Below are positions 15,797 through 25,615 of a DNA stretch of 44,910 bases, piece by piece. The notes under the pieces are model-generated. The model made no database searches, had not been told where the DNA came from, and saw nothing but the letters and a program-made list of their open reading frames with translations. A program made the translations under genes and the position numbers. Source of the DNA: Rhodoferax sp. (GTDB taxonomy: Bacteria; Pseudomonadota; Gammaproteobacteria; Burkholderiales; Burkholderiaceae_C); the NCBI RefSeq assembly GCF_010365055.1, contig NZ_JAAFHA010000022.1, positions 1-44,910 of the forward strand, in the 5' to 3' direction. Positions within the stretch are counted from its first letter, which is position 1. Each line of letters opens with the position of its first letter.

Positions 15797-16843
15797 TTAA
15801 CCCGAGTGACGCTGCTTCAAGGCCTGGCGCAGTTCGTCCACCCAGGGCAAACCGATGCGCTGTGCCAGCGCCTGGTGCACCGGTTCAACGGCTTTGGCCA
15901 AGCGCGCGCGCTGAGCCGGGGTGAGGGTGTGGATGCGCGTGGTGCCGGCTTCGCGCAAAGCCGCCAGGGCCTTGTCGTTTTGCGTGTCGGCAATCAGGTT
16001 GCCAAAGGCGAGCGCGTCGTGCAGCGCCTGCCCAATCAAGCTGCGGTCGTCATCGCCCAAGCTCATCCAGAGGCGTTGATTCGCCACCACCGCATAACCG
16101 AGGTAACCATGCTCGGTCAGGCTCAGGTCGGTTTGCACCTGATGCATGCGCTGGGTCCAGAAGTTGGACACCGGGTTCTCGGTGCCGTCCACCACGCCGT
16201 TGGCCAGGGCGCGGCGGGTTTCACTGAAGGCGAGCGTGACCGGGCGTGCCCCGAGCGCGCGCATTTGCGCCGCGATCACGCGCGATGCCTGCACCCGCAT
16301 GCGCAAGCCGACAAAATCGGCTGGTGCCAGCAACGGGCGGTTGGCACTCATCTGTTTGAAGCCGTTGTCAAAGTAACCCAGGCCCACCAGCCCCTGGTGG
16401 CTCAGGCGCGCCAGCAAACGCTGGCCCAGTCGGCCCTGGGTGATGCGCCGCACATCGGCCACGCTGTCAAACAGGAACGGCAAGTCGAACAGCTCGAACT
16501 CGGGGAAACCGATGCGGCCAAACTTGGACAGCGAAGGCGCCAGCAAGTCCACCGCACCCAATTGCAGGGCCTGCATTTCGTCGTGGTCGCCATAGAGCTC
16601 GGCATTGGGATAGACCTGGACCTGGATACGTCCGCCCGAGCGCTGCTGCAGCAGCAGTTTGAAGCGGTTGGCCGCCAGGCCCTTGGGGGTTTCTTCGGCC
16701 ACCACGTGCGAAAGGCGCAGCGTGATGCCCTGGGCCGGCGCCGCCCTCAAGGATGATGATGCCAGCGCGGCGGCGCTCAAGCCACGCAGCCACTGACGGC
16801 GACCAGTCGGCGGGAGGCAGGCAGAAATGGCGGGAGGCGGCAT
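15797..16843 (-). CDS. Second DctP-type solute-binding protein, Tat-like signal
   Basis: This 348-aa protein is a clear paralogue of the adjacent DctP (LSHVVAEETPKG, DLPFLFDSVADV, LRMRVQASRV with the conserved Arg, [15 protein letters not shown]). Its N-terminus has a twin-arginine-like signal (GRRQWLRGLSAAALASSSL) rather than a plain Sec one, so it may be exported folded. It lies upstream of dctP in the same direction. The ATG at 16843 has no good ribosome site and is only 23 bases from the divergent kinase start. Translation could be leaderless, or begin at an unrecognised downstream codon. It may feed the same DctQM or serve as a ligand-bound partner of the sensor kinase, which is inference. 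Confidence 0.88.
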   Translation of the reverse strand: MPPPAISACLPPTGRRQWLRGLSAAALASSSLRAAPAQGITLRLSHVVAEETPKGLAANRFKLLLQQRSGGRIQVQVYPNAELYGDHDEMQALQLGAVDLLAPSLSKFGRIGFPEFELFDLPFLFDSVADVRRITQGRLGQRLLARLSHQGLVGLGYFDNGFKQMSANRPLLAPADFVGLRMRVQASRVIAAQMRALGARPVTLAFSETRRALANGVVDGTENPVSNFWTQRMHQVQTDLSLTEHGYLGYAVVANQRLWMSLGDDDRSLIGQALHDALAFGNLIADTQNDKALAALREAGTTRIHTLTPAQRARLAKAVEPVHQALAQRIGLPWVDELRQALKQRHSG

Positions 16844-16866
16844 GCTGGCTATTATGCGAGGACTTG

Positions 16867-18957
16867 ATGGAACAACCCGTGACCAGAACCGAGCCTTTGC
16901 CCACTGATCAGACGCGCGACTTTGCCTTGCTGCAACAGTTGCCGCCGGGGCATGTCAGCCGCAGCCGGCGCACGCTGTTTTGGCTGCTGGGCTTGCTGCT
17001 GCTGCTGGTGGGTGCGGTGGTGACCCTGGTGCTGTACCTGAATAATTTTGAGGCCGAAGAAGAAACCCGCCGGCGTGCCGCGGATGCGCAGTGGCTGGAG
17101 CAAAGCGTGCAGTTTCACTTTCGCCGCCTGGAAGACGACTTGCTGGTGCTGGCCCGCCAGACGGTGCTGGGCGACGCCAATGCCCCGCACCAGAGGGCCA
17201 AGACGCTCGAAGTCCAAGGCGGCCTGCTGTGGCGTGAGCCCGGCGTGGTGTTGTCGCATGGCTGGCTGGCCGCTGGCCTGACGCACGATGCCAGGGTGGG
17301 GCCGGAGCGCTGGCAACTGGACTGGACTGCCCACCCGGCCAATGCGCAGGCGCTTGCCACCATGCAAGACACCACGCGCGGCCTGCGGCGCTCCGCCTAC
17401 GCCGGGCTGATGCAGCAGGCCGATGGCTCGTTCACGGATGTGCTCTGGCTGGCGGTGCCGTTTTTTGACCGGGGCCAGTTTGTCGGCAATTACCTGGCGG
17501 CCTTGTCGCTGGAGCGCGCGGTGCGCTCCCTGGTGCCGGCCTGGTTCGCGCAAGGCCACAGCGTGCGGCTGGTCGTCGACGATATGGGTCCAATTCCCGT
17601 CTCGGCGTCTGCTGATCATCCGTACCGGGCCAGCATGAATTTGCCCGGGCCAGACTTGTTCTTGGAAGTGGCCCCGATCGGCGAGCAGCCGACCACGGTG
17701 CCGCGTATCTTCTTTCTGGTGGCGCTGTTGTTCCTGGCGGGGATGCTGACGAGCCTGGTGGCGCTGCGGCGCGATTTTGTCAAACGCCAGCAGGTGCAGG
17801 CGCGTTTGCAGGCCGAGGTGGCCTTGCGCACTGCCATGGAGAATTCGGTCACCATCGGCCTGCGCGCCTGGGATCAGCACGGAAAAATCTTGTATGTCAA
17901 TCAGGCGTTTTGCAGCATGGTGGGCTATGCGGCGAGCGAACTGGTGGGCAGGTCTGCCCCGCTGCCGTACTGGCCCGCTGACCAGGCGGATGAACTGCAA
18001 CTGGTGCATCGCGACGTCATCACGCAGGGAACGCAAGGCGACGGCGTGGAGCTGCAGTTTCAACACCGCAACGGGCCGCTGCTGGATGTGCTGATTCATG
18101 AGGCCCCCCTGACGACTGCCGACGGCGAGCAGCTGGGCTGGATGAGTTCGGTGCTGGACATCAGCGAGCGCAAGCGTGCCCAGCGCATGGCCGCATTGCA
18201 GCAGGACAAGCTGGAGGCGTCAGGTCGGCTGGTGGCGGTCGGGGAGGTGGCCTCCACCCTGGCGCATGAGCTCAATCAGCCCCTGGGTGCGCTCAGCAGC
18301 TTCGCCAACGGGCTGCTCAATCGCCTGCGCGGGGGCAACATCACGCTCGATGAGCTGGAGCCGGTGGTGACCCGCATGGCGCGCTTGGCAGAACGCGCGG
18401 GCGGCATCATCAAGCGGGTCAATGCCTTTGCGCGTCGCCGTGAATTGTCCCGTCAGCGCCTGGAACTGGTGGCCGTTCTGCGCCGTGTTCTCGCCAGCAT
18501 GGGGGACGTGCAGAGCGGCCAGGTGTTGCTGGTGAACAAGAGCCAATCGATCTGGATCGACGCGGATGAATTGATGCTGGAGCATCTGATCAACAACCTG
18601 GTGGCCAACGCCCTTGACTGGGCGCATCGGGGCTCGGGATTGGCCCAGGTGCGCGTTGAGGTCGATGGCGACCGGCGCCAGGGTCTGGCCAGTCTGGTGG
18701 TGGCTGATTCCGGCCCAGGGGTATCGGACGACGACCGTGAAACGATTTTCAATGCATTTTTCAGCACCAAGGAAGGCGGCATGGGCATGGGGCTGGCGAT
18801 CTGCCGTTCGATTGTGGAGGCCCACCATGGGCGTATCGAGGTCGGACGTGACCCCGAATTGGGCGGCGCCCGCTTTGTGGTGTGGCTGCCGCTGGCCGAT
18901 GGTCCCGCCGTGGCGTCCACGCTGCCCACCCCGCTCGTTGCCCCAGGAGTCCCATGA
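16867..18957 (+). CDS. dctS: Sensor histidine kinase, DctS-like
   Basis: This 696-aa membrane kinase has TM1 at about 37-58 and a periplasmic sensor domain at about 60-280. TM2 is at about 281-300 and a PAS domain at about 322-440 (GKILYVNQAFCSMVGYAASELVG). The HisKA domain carries His467 in AHELNQPLGAL. The ATPase domain has an N-box at 576-586 (NNLVANALDWA), DSGPGVSD at 614 and GMGMGLAICRSIVEAHHGRI. The start at ATG 16867 is chosen for GAGGA at 16858-16862. An in-frame upstream start at 16753 would overlap the divergent gene. It ends in an ATGA overlap with its response regulator. Its position beside dctPQM parallels dctPQM/dctSR of Rhodobacter, so C4-dicarboxylate sensing is likely. Confidence 0.88.
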   Translation: MEQPVTRTEPLPTDQTRDFALLQQLPPGHVSRSRRTLFWLLGLLLLLVGAVVTLVLYLNNFEAEEETRRRAADAQWLEQSVQFHFRRLEDDLLVLARQTVLGDANAPHQRAKTLEVQGGLLWREPGVVLSHGWLAAGLTHDARVGPERWQLDWTAHPANAQALATMQDTTRGLRRSAYAGLMQQADGSFTDVLWLAVPFFDRGQFVGNYLAALSLERAVRSLVPAWFAQGHSVRLVVDDMGPIPVSASADHPYRASMNLPGPDLFLEVAPIGEQPTTVPRIFFLVALLFLAGMLTSLVALRRDFVKRQQVQARLQAEVALRTAMENSVTIGLRAWDQHGKILYVNQAFCSMVGYAASELVGRSAPLPYWPADQADELQLVHRDVITQGTQGDGVELQFQHRNGPLLDVLIHEAPLTTADGEQLGWMSSVLDISERKRAQRMAALQQDKLEASGRLVAVGEVASTLAHELNQPLGALSSFANGLLNRLRGGNITLDELEPVVTRMARLAERAGGIIKRVNAFARRRELSRQRLELVAVLRRVLASMGDVQSGQVLLVNKSQSIWIDADELMLEHLINNLVANALDWAHRGSGLAQVRVEVDGDRRQGLASLVVADSGPGVSDDDRETIFNAFFSTKEGGMGMGLAICRSIVEAHHGRIEVGRDPELGGARFVVWLPLADGPAVASTLPTPLVAPGVP

Positions 18958-19595
18958 ACCAGGCCGCTATTCATATTGTTGACGACGACCCCGACATTCG
19001 GGATGGCCTGGCCTGGCTGTTCGATTCCCGCGGCTACCACGCGGCCACTTGGGACGGTGGCCTGGCCTTTCTGGACGCTGCGAAGGCGTTGCCGGGTCAA
19101 TGGGGCCACGCCGTCGTGCTGCTCGATGTCCGGATGACACCCTTGTCGGGCCTGGTGACGTTTGAGCGGCTCAAGGCGCTGGGCTGTCCCTGGCCGGTGT
19201 TGTTTTTGACCGGCAACGGCGACGTTGGCATGGCAGTGGCGGCGGTCAAGAGCGGGGCCTGGGACTTCCTGGAAAAGCCGTTTCAGGACAATGAGCTGGT
19301 CGATCGGGTGGAGCAGGCGCTGGCGGCGGCATCCATGATCATCGACACGGATCTGGAGTTGCATCGTCTCAAGCAGGCGCTGGTCAGCCTGAGTCCGCGT
19401 GAGCGCGAAGTGCTCGATGAGCTGATTCGCGGGCACTACAACAAGAACATTGCGGACCATCTCGGCATTACCCCGCGCACTGTGGAGTTTCACCGCGCGC
19501 ACATTTTTGAAAAGATGGGCGTCAGCTCGGCGGTGGAGCTGGCGCACAAGCTAGGTCGTCTGCAGCCGATGTCGGTCAACCTGCCGCCCCTGTGA
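18954..19595 (+). CDS. dctR: Response regulator, FixJ/DctR-like (REC + LuxR HTH)
   Basis: This 213-aa protein has a receiver domain at about 5-120, with acidic pair DDD near 10-12, phospho-acceptor Asp58 (LLDVRMTP), a Thr in FLTGNGD and Lys in LEKPF. A LuxR-type helix-turn-helix lies at about 145-205 (LSPREREVLDELIRGHYNKN, then ITPRTVEFHRAHIFEKMG). It should bind DNA and switch on the divergent TRAP genes once phosphorylated by the upstream kinase. Its ATG overlaps the kinase stop (18954-18957), which shows translational coupling. The frame could extend upstream to 18882, but the start at 18954 fits the family. Confidence 0.92.
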   Translation: MNQAAIHIVDDDPDIRDGLAWLFDSRGYHAATWDGGLAFLDAAKALPGQWGHAVVLLDVRMTPLSGLVTFERLKALGCPWPVLFLTGNGDVGMAVAAVKSGAWDFLEKPFQDNELVDRVEQALAAASMIIDTDLELHRLKQALVSLSPREREVLDELIRGHYNKNIADHLGITPRTVEFHRAHIFEKMGVSSAVELAHKLGRLQPMSVNLPPL

Positions 19596-19734
19596 TCGCG
19601 CCCGCCCGAGCCGATGCGCGCCTCTACGGGGCCTGATCCGACGAACAGCAAGTACACTGCGCGGCCGTTCAACAAGAAGCACCGCCGGTGCCGCGTCTGG
19701 GCCAGATACGGCGGTATGCCAGAGAGATTTCAGT

Positions 19735-21027
19735 ATGTTCATGTTTTCCCGCAAGGCCCTGGCCCTGCTGATGGCGGCTTTGTGCACGTCAACCCTGTCG
19801 TTTTCACAAGCCGTGCCAGCGCCGATCAAGATCGCGATGATCGAAGGCCTGAGCGGCCCGTTTGCCAACACCGGCGAGGCGGTGTTTCGCAACCTGATCT
19901 GGGCGGTGGAGCGCGTCAATGCGCGCGGCGGCATCAAGCTTGCGGCTTCTGCCGATTCGACCGCGGGCAATCGCCCATTGGCCATTGAGCGTTACGACAG
20001 CAAGGGCCAGAACGAGGAGGCTCTGACGGCACTCAAATCGGCCATTGACGACGGCGCGCAATTCATCGTGCAGGGCAATTCATCGGCGACGGCCGCCGCG
20101 CTGATTGATGCCATCAACAAGCACAACGAACGCGTGCCGGGCAAGCGCGTGCTGTTTTTGAACTACTCGGCGGTCGATCCCATATTGACCAACGAGAAAT
20201 GCAGTTTCTGGCACTTTCGATTTGACGCGCATGCCGACATGCGCATGACCGCATTGATGGAGCTTCTGAAATCGGACAAGGACCTGAAGAAGGTCTACCT
20301 CATTGGCCAGGACTACAGCTTCGGTCATGCCGTGGCGCAGGAAGCCAGGCGCCAACTCGGGGCTTTGCGTCCGGATGTCGAACTGGTGGGCGACGAACTG
20401 CACCCGGTGGGTCGCGTGAAGGACTTCTTGCCTTATGCCGCCAAAATCAAGGCCAGTGGCGCGCAGGCGGTCATTACCGGCAACTGGGGCAACGACCTGA
20501 CGCTGCTGGTCAAGGCGGCGAAAGAAGTCGGCTTCGAGGGCAAGTTTTACACCTTCTACGGCAACGCGCTGGGTGCGCCAGCGGCGATTGGCGATGCGGG
20601 CATTGGCAAGGTGGTCGCCGTGGCCGACTGGTTGCCCAATGTGGCCACAAAGCAAAGCGAAGCCTTTTACCAGTCCTTCCGGCAGCGTTTCCCGAAGCCG
20701 GCCGACGACTATGTGCACATGCGCATGCAACTGATGGTGGAGTCCCTGGCGCAGGCGATCGAGAAAGCGGGGACTACTGATTCAATAGCTGTTGCGGTCC
20801 AGTTGGAGCGGGCTAGCGTCACTTTTGGTGGACAAACCGGGACGATGCGAGCGCTTGACCACCAGTTTCAACAGCCGCTGGTGGTGGGCGTGATGGACCG
20901 GCAAGGCGCGCCCGGCGTGAAGTTTGATGTCGAAGGTTCGGGCTACGGCTTTCGGGTGGTCAAAAGCATTGCTGCCAGCCGCGCCGAGTTGCCCACCACC
21001 TGCAAAATGCAGAGACCTCTGGAATAA
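19735..21027 (+). CDS. ABC transporter substrate-binding protein, branched-chain amino-acid type
   Basis: This 430-aa periplasmic binding protein has a Sec signal at about 1-27 ([26 protein letters not shown]). Family motifs are [58 protein letters not shown] and [23 protein letters not shown]. No permease or ATPase gene is nearby, so it is an orphan SBP whose partners are elsewhere. The substrate is not predictable; this group often binds aromatic or amide compounds. Codons from residue 351 on coincide with a dispersed intergenic-type repeat (20785-20820), where codon use shifts to ATA, TCA, ACT and GTT, unlike the rest of the gene. The start could be ATG 19735 or 19741. Confidence 0.88.
   Translation: MFMFSRKALALLMAALCTSTLSFSQAVPAPIKIAMIEGLSGPFANTGEAVFRNLIWAVERVNARGGIKLAASADSTAGNRPLAIERYDSKGQNEEALTALKSAIDDGAQFIVQGNSSATAAALIDAINKHNERVPGKRVLFLNYSAVDPILTNEKCSFWHFRFDAHADMRMTALMELLKSDKDLKKVYLIGQDYSFGHAVAQEARRQLGALRPDVELVGDELHPVGRVKDFLPYAAKIKASGAQAVITGNWGNDLTLLVKAAKEVGFEGKFYTFYGNALGAPAAIGDAGIGKVVAVADWLPNVATKQSEAFYQSFRQRFPKPADDYVHMRMQLMVESLAQAIEKAGTTDSIAVAVQLERASVTFGGQTGTMRALDHQFQQPLVVGVMDRQGAPGVKFDVEGSGYGFRVVKSIAASRAELPTTCKMQRPLE
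20785..20820 (+). repeat. Dispersed repeat, copy d, inside a coding region
   Basis: It reads ATAGCT, exactly 20 bases, then GGCTAGCGTC, and sits in frame in the ABC binding-protein gene (codons 351-362). End motifs and spacing match the intergenic copies at 9282, 12691 and 23797. Confidence 0.6.
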
Positions 21028-21094
21028 ACGAAGCGGGGAGGGGCCGCCTATCTGTGGCCAAGACCGGCATGAGGGGGCAGTTTGGCGGGCTGGC

Positions 21095-21100
21095 TATAAT
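21095..21100 (+). promoter_or_regulatory. -10 element of the rpsO promoter
   Basis: A perfect TATAAT sits 83 bases before the rpsO ATG. No good -35 is seen at the expected place (about 21072-21077). The gap from the preceding stop at 21027 fits a new transcription unit for rpsO-pnp. Confidence 0.55.
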
Positions 21101-21182
21101 CCAAGGCTCTGCAAATTGCAGCAGTGCACGTCAGGGGCAGTTCCAGCGCCTGACGCAAGTTCACATCAAACAGGAAATAATC

Positions 21183-21449
21183 ATGATCGCATCCAGCATT
21201 AAAGCCGCTGTCGTTAAAGACAACGCACGTCAAGCCGGCGATACCGGCAGTCCCGAAGTTCAAGTTGCGCTGCTGACCGCCCGCATCAATGAACTCATGC
21301 CTCACTTCAAGACCCACGCCAAAGACCACCACGGTCGTCGTGGTCTGCTGCGCATGGTGAGTCGTCGCCGTAAGTTGCTCGACTACCTGAAGTCCAAAGA
21401 CGCTGACCGTTACATTGCCTTGATCGCCAAGCTGGGTCTGCGCAAGTAA
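21183..21449 (+). CDS. rpsO: 30S ribosomal protein S15
   Basis: This 88-aa protein has the usual S15 length. It is a primary 16S rRNA binding protein of the small-subunit platform. The motifs [45 protein letters not shown] and [12 protein letters not shown] are all present. The start at ATG 21183 has an AGGAA site upstream. An intrinsic terminator follows, and then pnp, in the conserved rpsO-pnp order. Confidence 0.98.
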   Translation: MIASSIKAAVVKDNARQAGDTGSPEVQVALLTARINELMPHFKTHAKDHHGRRGLLRMVSRRRKLLDYLKSKDADRYIALIAKLGLRK

Positions 21450-21467
21450 TCGTTGAATCAAATGATG

Positions 21468-21503
21468 AACGCCTGAGTTAGGTTACTAGCTCAGGCGTTT
21501 TTT
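21468..21503 (+). terminator. Rho-independent terminator after rpsO
   Basis: A 10-bp stem (AACGCCTGAG / CTCAGGCGTT) with a 12-base loop runs straight into TTTTTT. It should end most rpsO transcripts, with read-through or a separate promoter serving pnp. Confidence 0.88.
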
Positions 21504-21538
21504 ACTTCGGAGAAGCTGAAAGCGGAGCGAAGCTGTGT

Positions 21539-21575
21539 CATTCCAGATGAATTCGATTTGAATTTCCCTGGAATG
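21539..21575 (+). promoter_or_regulatory. Leader stem-loop upstream of pnp
   Basis: CATTCCAG (21539-21546) pairs with CTGGAATG (21568-21575). An inner AATTC/GAATT stem is separated from it by a symmetric 3x3 internal loop. In enterobacteria an RNase III-cut hairpin in the pnp leader lets PNPase repress itself. The same placement here suggests a like role, which is inference. Confidence 0.5.
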
Positions 21576-21650
21576 GCATCGTGTTCTGTGAGGCGTAATC
21601 CGGGCTCGGGCGAGGTGGCCTGCACTTCCCAAATTGACCAGGAGATAAAA

Positions 21651-23771
21651 ATGAGCATATTCAACAAAGTTACGAAGACCTTCCAATGGGGTCAAAACAC
21701 CGTCACCATGGAAACCGGCGAAATCGCGCGGCAAGCCAGTGGTGCCGTGCTGCTGGACATGGATGGCACCGTGGTGTTGGCCACGGTCGTTGCCAAGACC
21801 GAAGGCAAAGCCGGTCAGGACTTCTTCCCCTTGACCGTGGACTATCTCGAGAAAACTTATGCGGCAGGCAAGATTCCGGGAAGCTTCTTCAAGCGCGAAG
21901 GCCGTCCCAGCGAGTTTGAAACGCTGACCAGCCGCTTGATCGACCGTCCGATCCGTCCGCTGTTTCCAGAAGGCTTCTTCAACGAAGTGCATGTCGTTGT
22001 TCATACGCTGTCCTTGAACCCTGAAGTGGACGCGGACATCGCTGCCTTGATCGCAGTCAGTGCCGCGCTATCCGTCAGCGGCATTCCCTTTAGCGGCCCG
22101 ATTGGCGCCGCCCGTGTCGGTTACATCAATGGCGAGTACGTGCTCAATCCTGGTCAGACTGCCCGCAAAGATTCCGTCATGGACCTGGTAGTGGCCGGGA
22201 CCGAAGCCGCTGTGCTGATGGTCGAATCTGAAGCCAAGCAACTGAGTGAAGAAATCATGCTCGGCGCTGTGGTGTTCGGTCATGAGCAGGGCAATATCGC
22301 CATCAACGCGATTCACGAACTGGTGCGTGACGCCGGCAAGCCGGTGTGGGACTGGAAAGCGCCCGCCAAGAACGAGCCACTGATTGCCAAAGTTGGCGCG
22401 CTGGCCAGCGAAAAACTGGCTGCGGCCTACCAGATTCGCAACAAGCAAGCCCGTACCCGCGCCTGCCGCGAAGCGTACGCCGTCGTGATGGCTGACCTGA
22501 AACTCGACGGTGTTCCGTTTGACAGCGTCGCCGTTGAAGGCATGTTGTTCGATATCGAAGCCAAGATTGTGCGCAGCCAGATTCTGGCTGGCGAGCCGCG
22601 CATTGACGGTCGCGACACGCGCACTGTGCGTGCCATCGAAATTCGCAACAGCGTGCTGCCCCGCACCCACGGTTCGGCCTTGTTCACGCGCGGCGAAACC
22701 CAGGCGCTGGTGGTTACCACCCTCGGTACCGAACGCGATGCCCAGCGCATTGACGCCCTGGCTGGCGACTACGAAGACCGCTTCATGCTGCACTACAACA
22801 TGCCTCCGTTTGCCACCGGCGAGACCGGTCGCGTCGGTACGCCCAAGCGCCGCGAAATCGGCCACGGCCGACTGGCCAAGCGCGCCCTGATGGCCGTGCT
22901 GCCAAGCAAAGAAGAATTTCCGTACACCATGCGTGTGGTGTCTGAAATCACCGAATCCAACGGCTCCTCGTCGATGGCCTCGGTCTGCGGCGGCTGCCTG
23001 TCCTTGATGGACGCTGGCGTGCCCATGAAAGCCCACGTGGCGGGTATCGCCATGGGTCTGATCAAGGACGAAAATCGCTTCGCCGTGCTGACTGACATTC
23101 TGGGTGACGAAGATCATCTGGGCGACATGGACTTCAAGGTCGCGGGTACCACCAACGGCATCACCGCGCTGCAGATGGACATCAAGATCCAGGGCATCAC
23201 CAAGGAAATCATGCAGGTCGCCTTGGCGCAGGCCAAGGAAGCGCGCATGCACATCCTGGGTAAGATGCAAGAAGCCATGGCCGAGGCCAAGACCGAGGTG
23301 TCCGACTTCGCGCCGCGCCTGTTCACCATGAAGATCAATCCGGACAAAATCCGCGACGTGATCGGCAAGGGCGGCTCTGTCATTCGCGCACTGACCGAAG
23401 AGACCGGTACCCAGATCAATATCGACGAAGACGGCACCATCACCATCGCGTCAAGCGATCCGGCCAAGGCTGAAGAAGCCAAGCGCCGCATCCAGCAGAT
23501 CACGGCAGAAGTTGAAATCGGCAAGATCTACGAAGGCGCGATCACCAAGATTCTGGATTTTGGTGCCTTGGTGAATTTGCTGCCGGGTAAAGACGGCTTG
23601 CTGCACATCAGCCAGATCGCACACGAACGTGTTGAAAAGGTGACAGACTATTTGTCCGAAGGTCAGATCGTCAAAGTCAAGGTGATGGAGACGGACGAAA
23701 AGGGTCGCATCAAGCTGTCCATGAAGGTGTTGCTGGACCGTCCGGGTCAGGGCGGCCCTGAGCACGCTTGA
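21651..23771 (+). CDS. pnp: Polyribonucleotide nucleotidyltransferase (PNPase)
   Basis: This 706-aa protein is a phosphorolytic 3'-5' exoribonuclease and part of the RNA degradosome. Two RNase PH-like halves are seen. The first is at about 10-145 ([46 protein letters not shown]). The second is at about 315-540 ([37 protein letters not shown]). A KH domain follows at about 555-615 ([22 protein letters not shown]). The S1 domain is at about 620-692 ([33 protein letters not shown]). The start at ATG 21651 has CCAGGAGA upstream. It is intact and full length. Confidence 0.98.
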   Translation: MSIFNKVTKTFQWGQNTVTMETGEIARQASGAVLLDMDGTVVLATVVAKTEGKAGQDFFPLTVDYLEKTYAAGKIPGSFFKREGRPSEFETLTSRLIDRPIRPLFPEGFFNEVHVVVHTLSLNPEVDADIAALIAVSAALSVSGIPFSGPIGAARVGYINGEYVLNPGQTARKDSVMDLVVAGTEAAVLMVESEAKQLSEEIMLGAVVFGHEQGNIAINAIHELVRDAGKPVWDWKAPAKNEPLIAKVGALASEKLAAAYQIRNKQARTRACREAYAVVMADLKLDGVPFDSVAVEGMLFDIEAKIVRSQILAGEPRIDGRDTRTVRAIEIRNSVLPRTHGSALFTRGETQALVVTTLGTERDAQRIDALAGDYEDRFMLHYNMPPFATGETGRVGTPKRREIGHGRLAKRALMAVLPSKEEFPYTMRVVSEITESNGSSSMASVCGGCLSLMDAGVPMKAHVAGIAMGLIKDENRFAVLTDILGDEDHLGDMDFKVAGTTNGITALQMDIKIQGITKEIMQVALAQAKEARMHILGKMQEAMAEAKTEVSDFAPRLFTMKINPDKIRDVIGKGGSVIRALTEETGTQINIDEDGTITIASSDPAKAEEAKRRIQQITAEVEIGKIYEGAITKILDFGALVNLLPGKDGLLHISQIAHERVEKVTDYLSEGQIVKVKVMETDEKGRIKLSMKVLLDRPGQGGPEHA

Positions 23772-23796
23772 TGGTCTGTTTTTTGATATGAAGTTG

Positions 23797-23832
23797 ATAG
23801 CACCTTGTGCATATAACACGGGGGCTAGCGCC
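23797..23832 (+). repeat. Dispersed repeat, copy c (ATAGCA-N20-GGCTAG)
   Basis: ATAGCA, exactly 20 bases, then GGCTAGCGCC fills most of the 65-base gap between pnp and the quinone oxidoreductase and ends 4 bases before its start codon. It supplies the only G-rich stretch that could act as that gene's ribosome site. Confidence 0.6.
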
Positions 23833-23836
23833 TGAA

Positions 23837-24838
23837 ATGATCATGAAAGTCATCGAAATATCCGCTTTTGGTGCCCCCGACGTTTTGCGTCTGGGTGAGC
23901 GTCCCATGCCGGTGCCTGGCGCGGGTGAACTGCTCATTCGCGTGGCGGCCAGCGGGGTCAATCGGCCGGATGTGCTGCAACGCACGGGCAACTACCCGGT
24001 GCCACCGGGTGCCTCGGATATTCCGGGGCTGGAAGTGGCAGGCGCGATTGAACGCGGTGATGCGCAGGAATTGGCGCGCTTTGGCTTCAAGCTGGGTGAG
24101 CGCGTTTGTGCGCTGGTCAGCGGGGGCGGCTATGCCGAGTTTTGCGTGGCACCGGTGGGGCAGTGCCTCCCGGTGCCAGCCGGCCTGAGCGACGTTGAGG
24201 CGGCTTCGCTGCCAGAAACGTTGTTCACGGTCTGGAGCAATGTGTTTGAACGGGCGCAATTGAAGCCGGGTGAAACCTTGTTGATTCAGGGTGGTTCCAG
24301 TGGAATTGGCGTCACCGGTATTCAGCTGGCCAAGGCGCTGGGTTCCCGCGTCATTGTGACGGCGGGCAGCGACGAAAAATGTGCTGCTTGCCTGGCCTTG
24401 GGTGCCGACTACGCCATCAACTACAAGACGCACGATTTTCAGGACGAGGTCAAGCGGTTGACCGGCGGCCAGGGAGTCAATGTCATTCTTGACATGGTCG
24501 CTGGCAGCTATGTGGCCAAGGAAATCGAATGCTTGAGTGAGGATGGTCGCCTGGTAATCATTGCCGTGCAGGGTGGCGTCAAGAGTGAGATCAACGCGGG
24601 TCTGGTGCTGCGTCGACGGCTCACGGTGACGGGCTCGACCTTGCGGGCACGACCGGTTGCTTTCAAGTCGGCCATAGCACAGGCGCTGCTGAAAAGTGTC
24701 TGGCCGTTGATAGAGTTGGGTCGCATCAAGCCGGTCATTCACAGCACATTTGCTGCGCAGGACGCATTCAAGGCACACACCTTGATGGAGTCCAATTTGC
24801 ACATCGGGAAAATTGTTTTGACTTGGGGTGTGGCATGA
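23837..24838 (+). CDS. NAD(P)H quinone oxidoreductase, PIG3 type
   Basis: This 333-aa protein is a zinc-free medium-chain dehydrogenase/reductase. The N-terminal GroES-like fold is at about 5-125 ([31 protein letters not shown]). The Rossmann domain has [18 protein letters not shown] at about 150-170, followed by [13 protein letters not shown]. It reduces quinones with NADPH and is of the PIG3/TP53I3 kind. The start could be ATG 23837 or 23843. A longer GTG form from 23807 lies within the dispersed repeat and is unlikely. It overlaps tpiA by ATGA, so the two are translated together. Confidence 0.9.
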   Translation: MIMKVIEISAFGAPDVLRLGERPMPVPGAGELLIRVAASGVNRPDVLQRTGNYPVPPGASDIPGLEVAGAIERGDAQELARFGFKLGERVCALVSGGGYAEFCVAPVGQCLPVPAGLSDVEAASLPETLFTVWSNVFERAQLKPGETLLIQGGSSGIGVTGIQLAKALGSRVIVTAGSDEKCAACLALGADYAINYKTHDFQDEVKRLTGGQGVNVILDMVAGSYVAKEIECLSEDGRLVIIAVQGGVKSEINAGLVLRRRLTVTGSTLRARPVAFKSAIAQALLKSVWPLIELGRIKPVIHSTFAAQDAFKAHTLMESNLHIGKIVLTWGVA

Positions 24839-25578
24839 AGAAAAAGCTGATTGCAGGCAACTGGAAAATGAACGGCAGCCTGGCTGCCAATGAGGCCTTG
24901 GTGAAAGGTCTGCTGGCTGGTCTGGGGTCGCCAGCCTGCCAGGTCGCGTTGTGTGTGCCATCGGTTTATCTGGCCCAATGCCAGGCGCTGGTGGCTGGCA
25001 GCGCCATTGGTTTGGGTGCGCAGGATCTGTCCCAGCATGAGGCAGGCGCCTTCACGGGCGAAATCTCGGGTGCCATGCTGCAAGAATTCAGCGTGCGTTA
25101 TTGCATCGTTGGTCATTCCGAACGGCGTCAATATCACTTTGAAACGGATGCCCTTGTTGCAGCCAAAGTGCAGCGGGCGTTGGCCTGTGGCATCACGCCC
25201 ATTGTTTGTGTCGGCGAGACGCTGGCTGAGCGCGAAGCTGGCAAGACCGAAGAAGTGGTCAAGCGCCAACTGGCGGCGGTGATCCACGTCAATGGCCATT
25301 GCATTAGCGAGGTCGTCGTCGCCTACGAGCCGGTGTGGGCCATCGGAACGGGCAAGACGGCCAGCACCGAGCAGGCGCAGCAAGTGCATGCGCTGCTGCG
25401 GCAACAGTTGCAGGCCGCTTCCAACCAAGCGGATCGCATTCAGATCATTTATGGGGGCAGTATGAATGCGGCGAACGCCGCGCAATTGCTGGCGCAGCCC
25501 GATATCGACGGTGGACTGGTGGGGGGAGCCGCACTCAAGGTTTCTGATTTTTTATCAATTATTGCTTCTGCTTGCTGA
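24835..25578 (+). CDS. tpiA: Triose-phosphate isomerase
   Basis: This 247-aa TIM-barrel enzyme interconverts dihydroxyacetone phosphate and glyceraldehyde 3-phosphate. Catalytic Lys11 (AGNWKMNG), His94 (IVGHSERR) and Glu165 ([11 protein letters not shown]) are all seen. The phosphate loop [12 protein letters not shown] and GGLVGGAAL lies near the C-terminus. It starts in an ATGA overlap with the oxidoreductase and is followed by secG after 37 bases. The tpiA-secG-tRNA-nuo order is conserved in betaproteobacteria. Confidence 0.98.
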   Translation: MKKKLIAGNWKMNGSLAANEALVKGLLAGLGSPACQVALCVPSVYLAQCQALVAGSAIGLGAQDLSQHEAGAFTGEISGAMLQEFSVRYCIVGHSERRQYHFETDALVAAKVQRALACGITPIVCVGETLAEREAGKTEEVVKRQLAAVIHVNGHCISEVVVAYEPVWAIGTGKTASTEQAQQVHALLRQQLQAASNQADRIQIIYGGSMNAANAAQLLAQPDIDGGLVGGAALKVSDFLSIIASAC

Positions 25579-25615
25579 TTTCAAGCATAGGCGGCTATAT
25601 ATCTAGGAGTATTCA

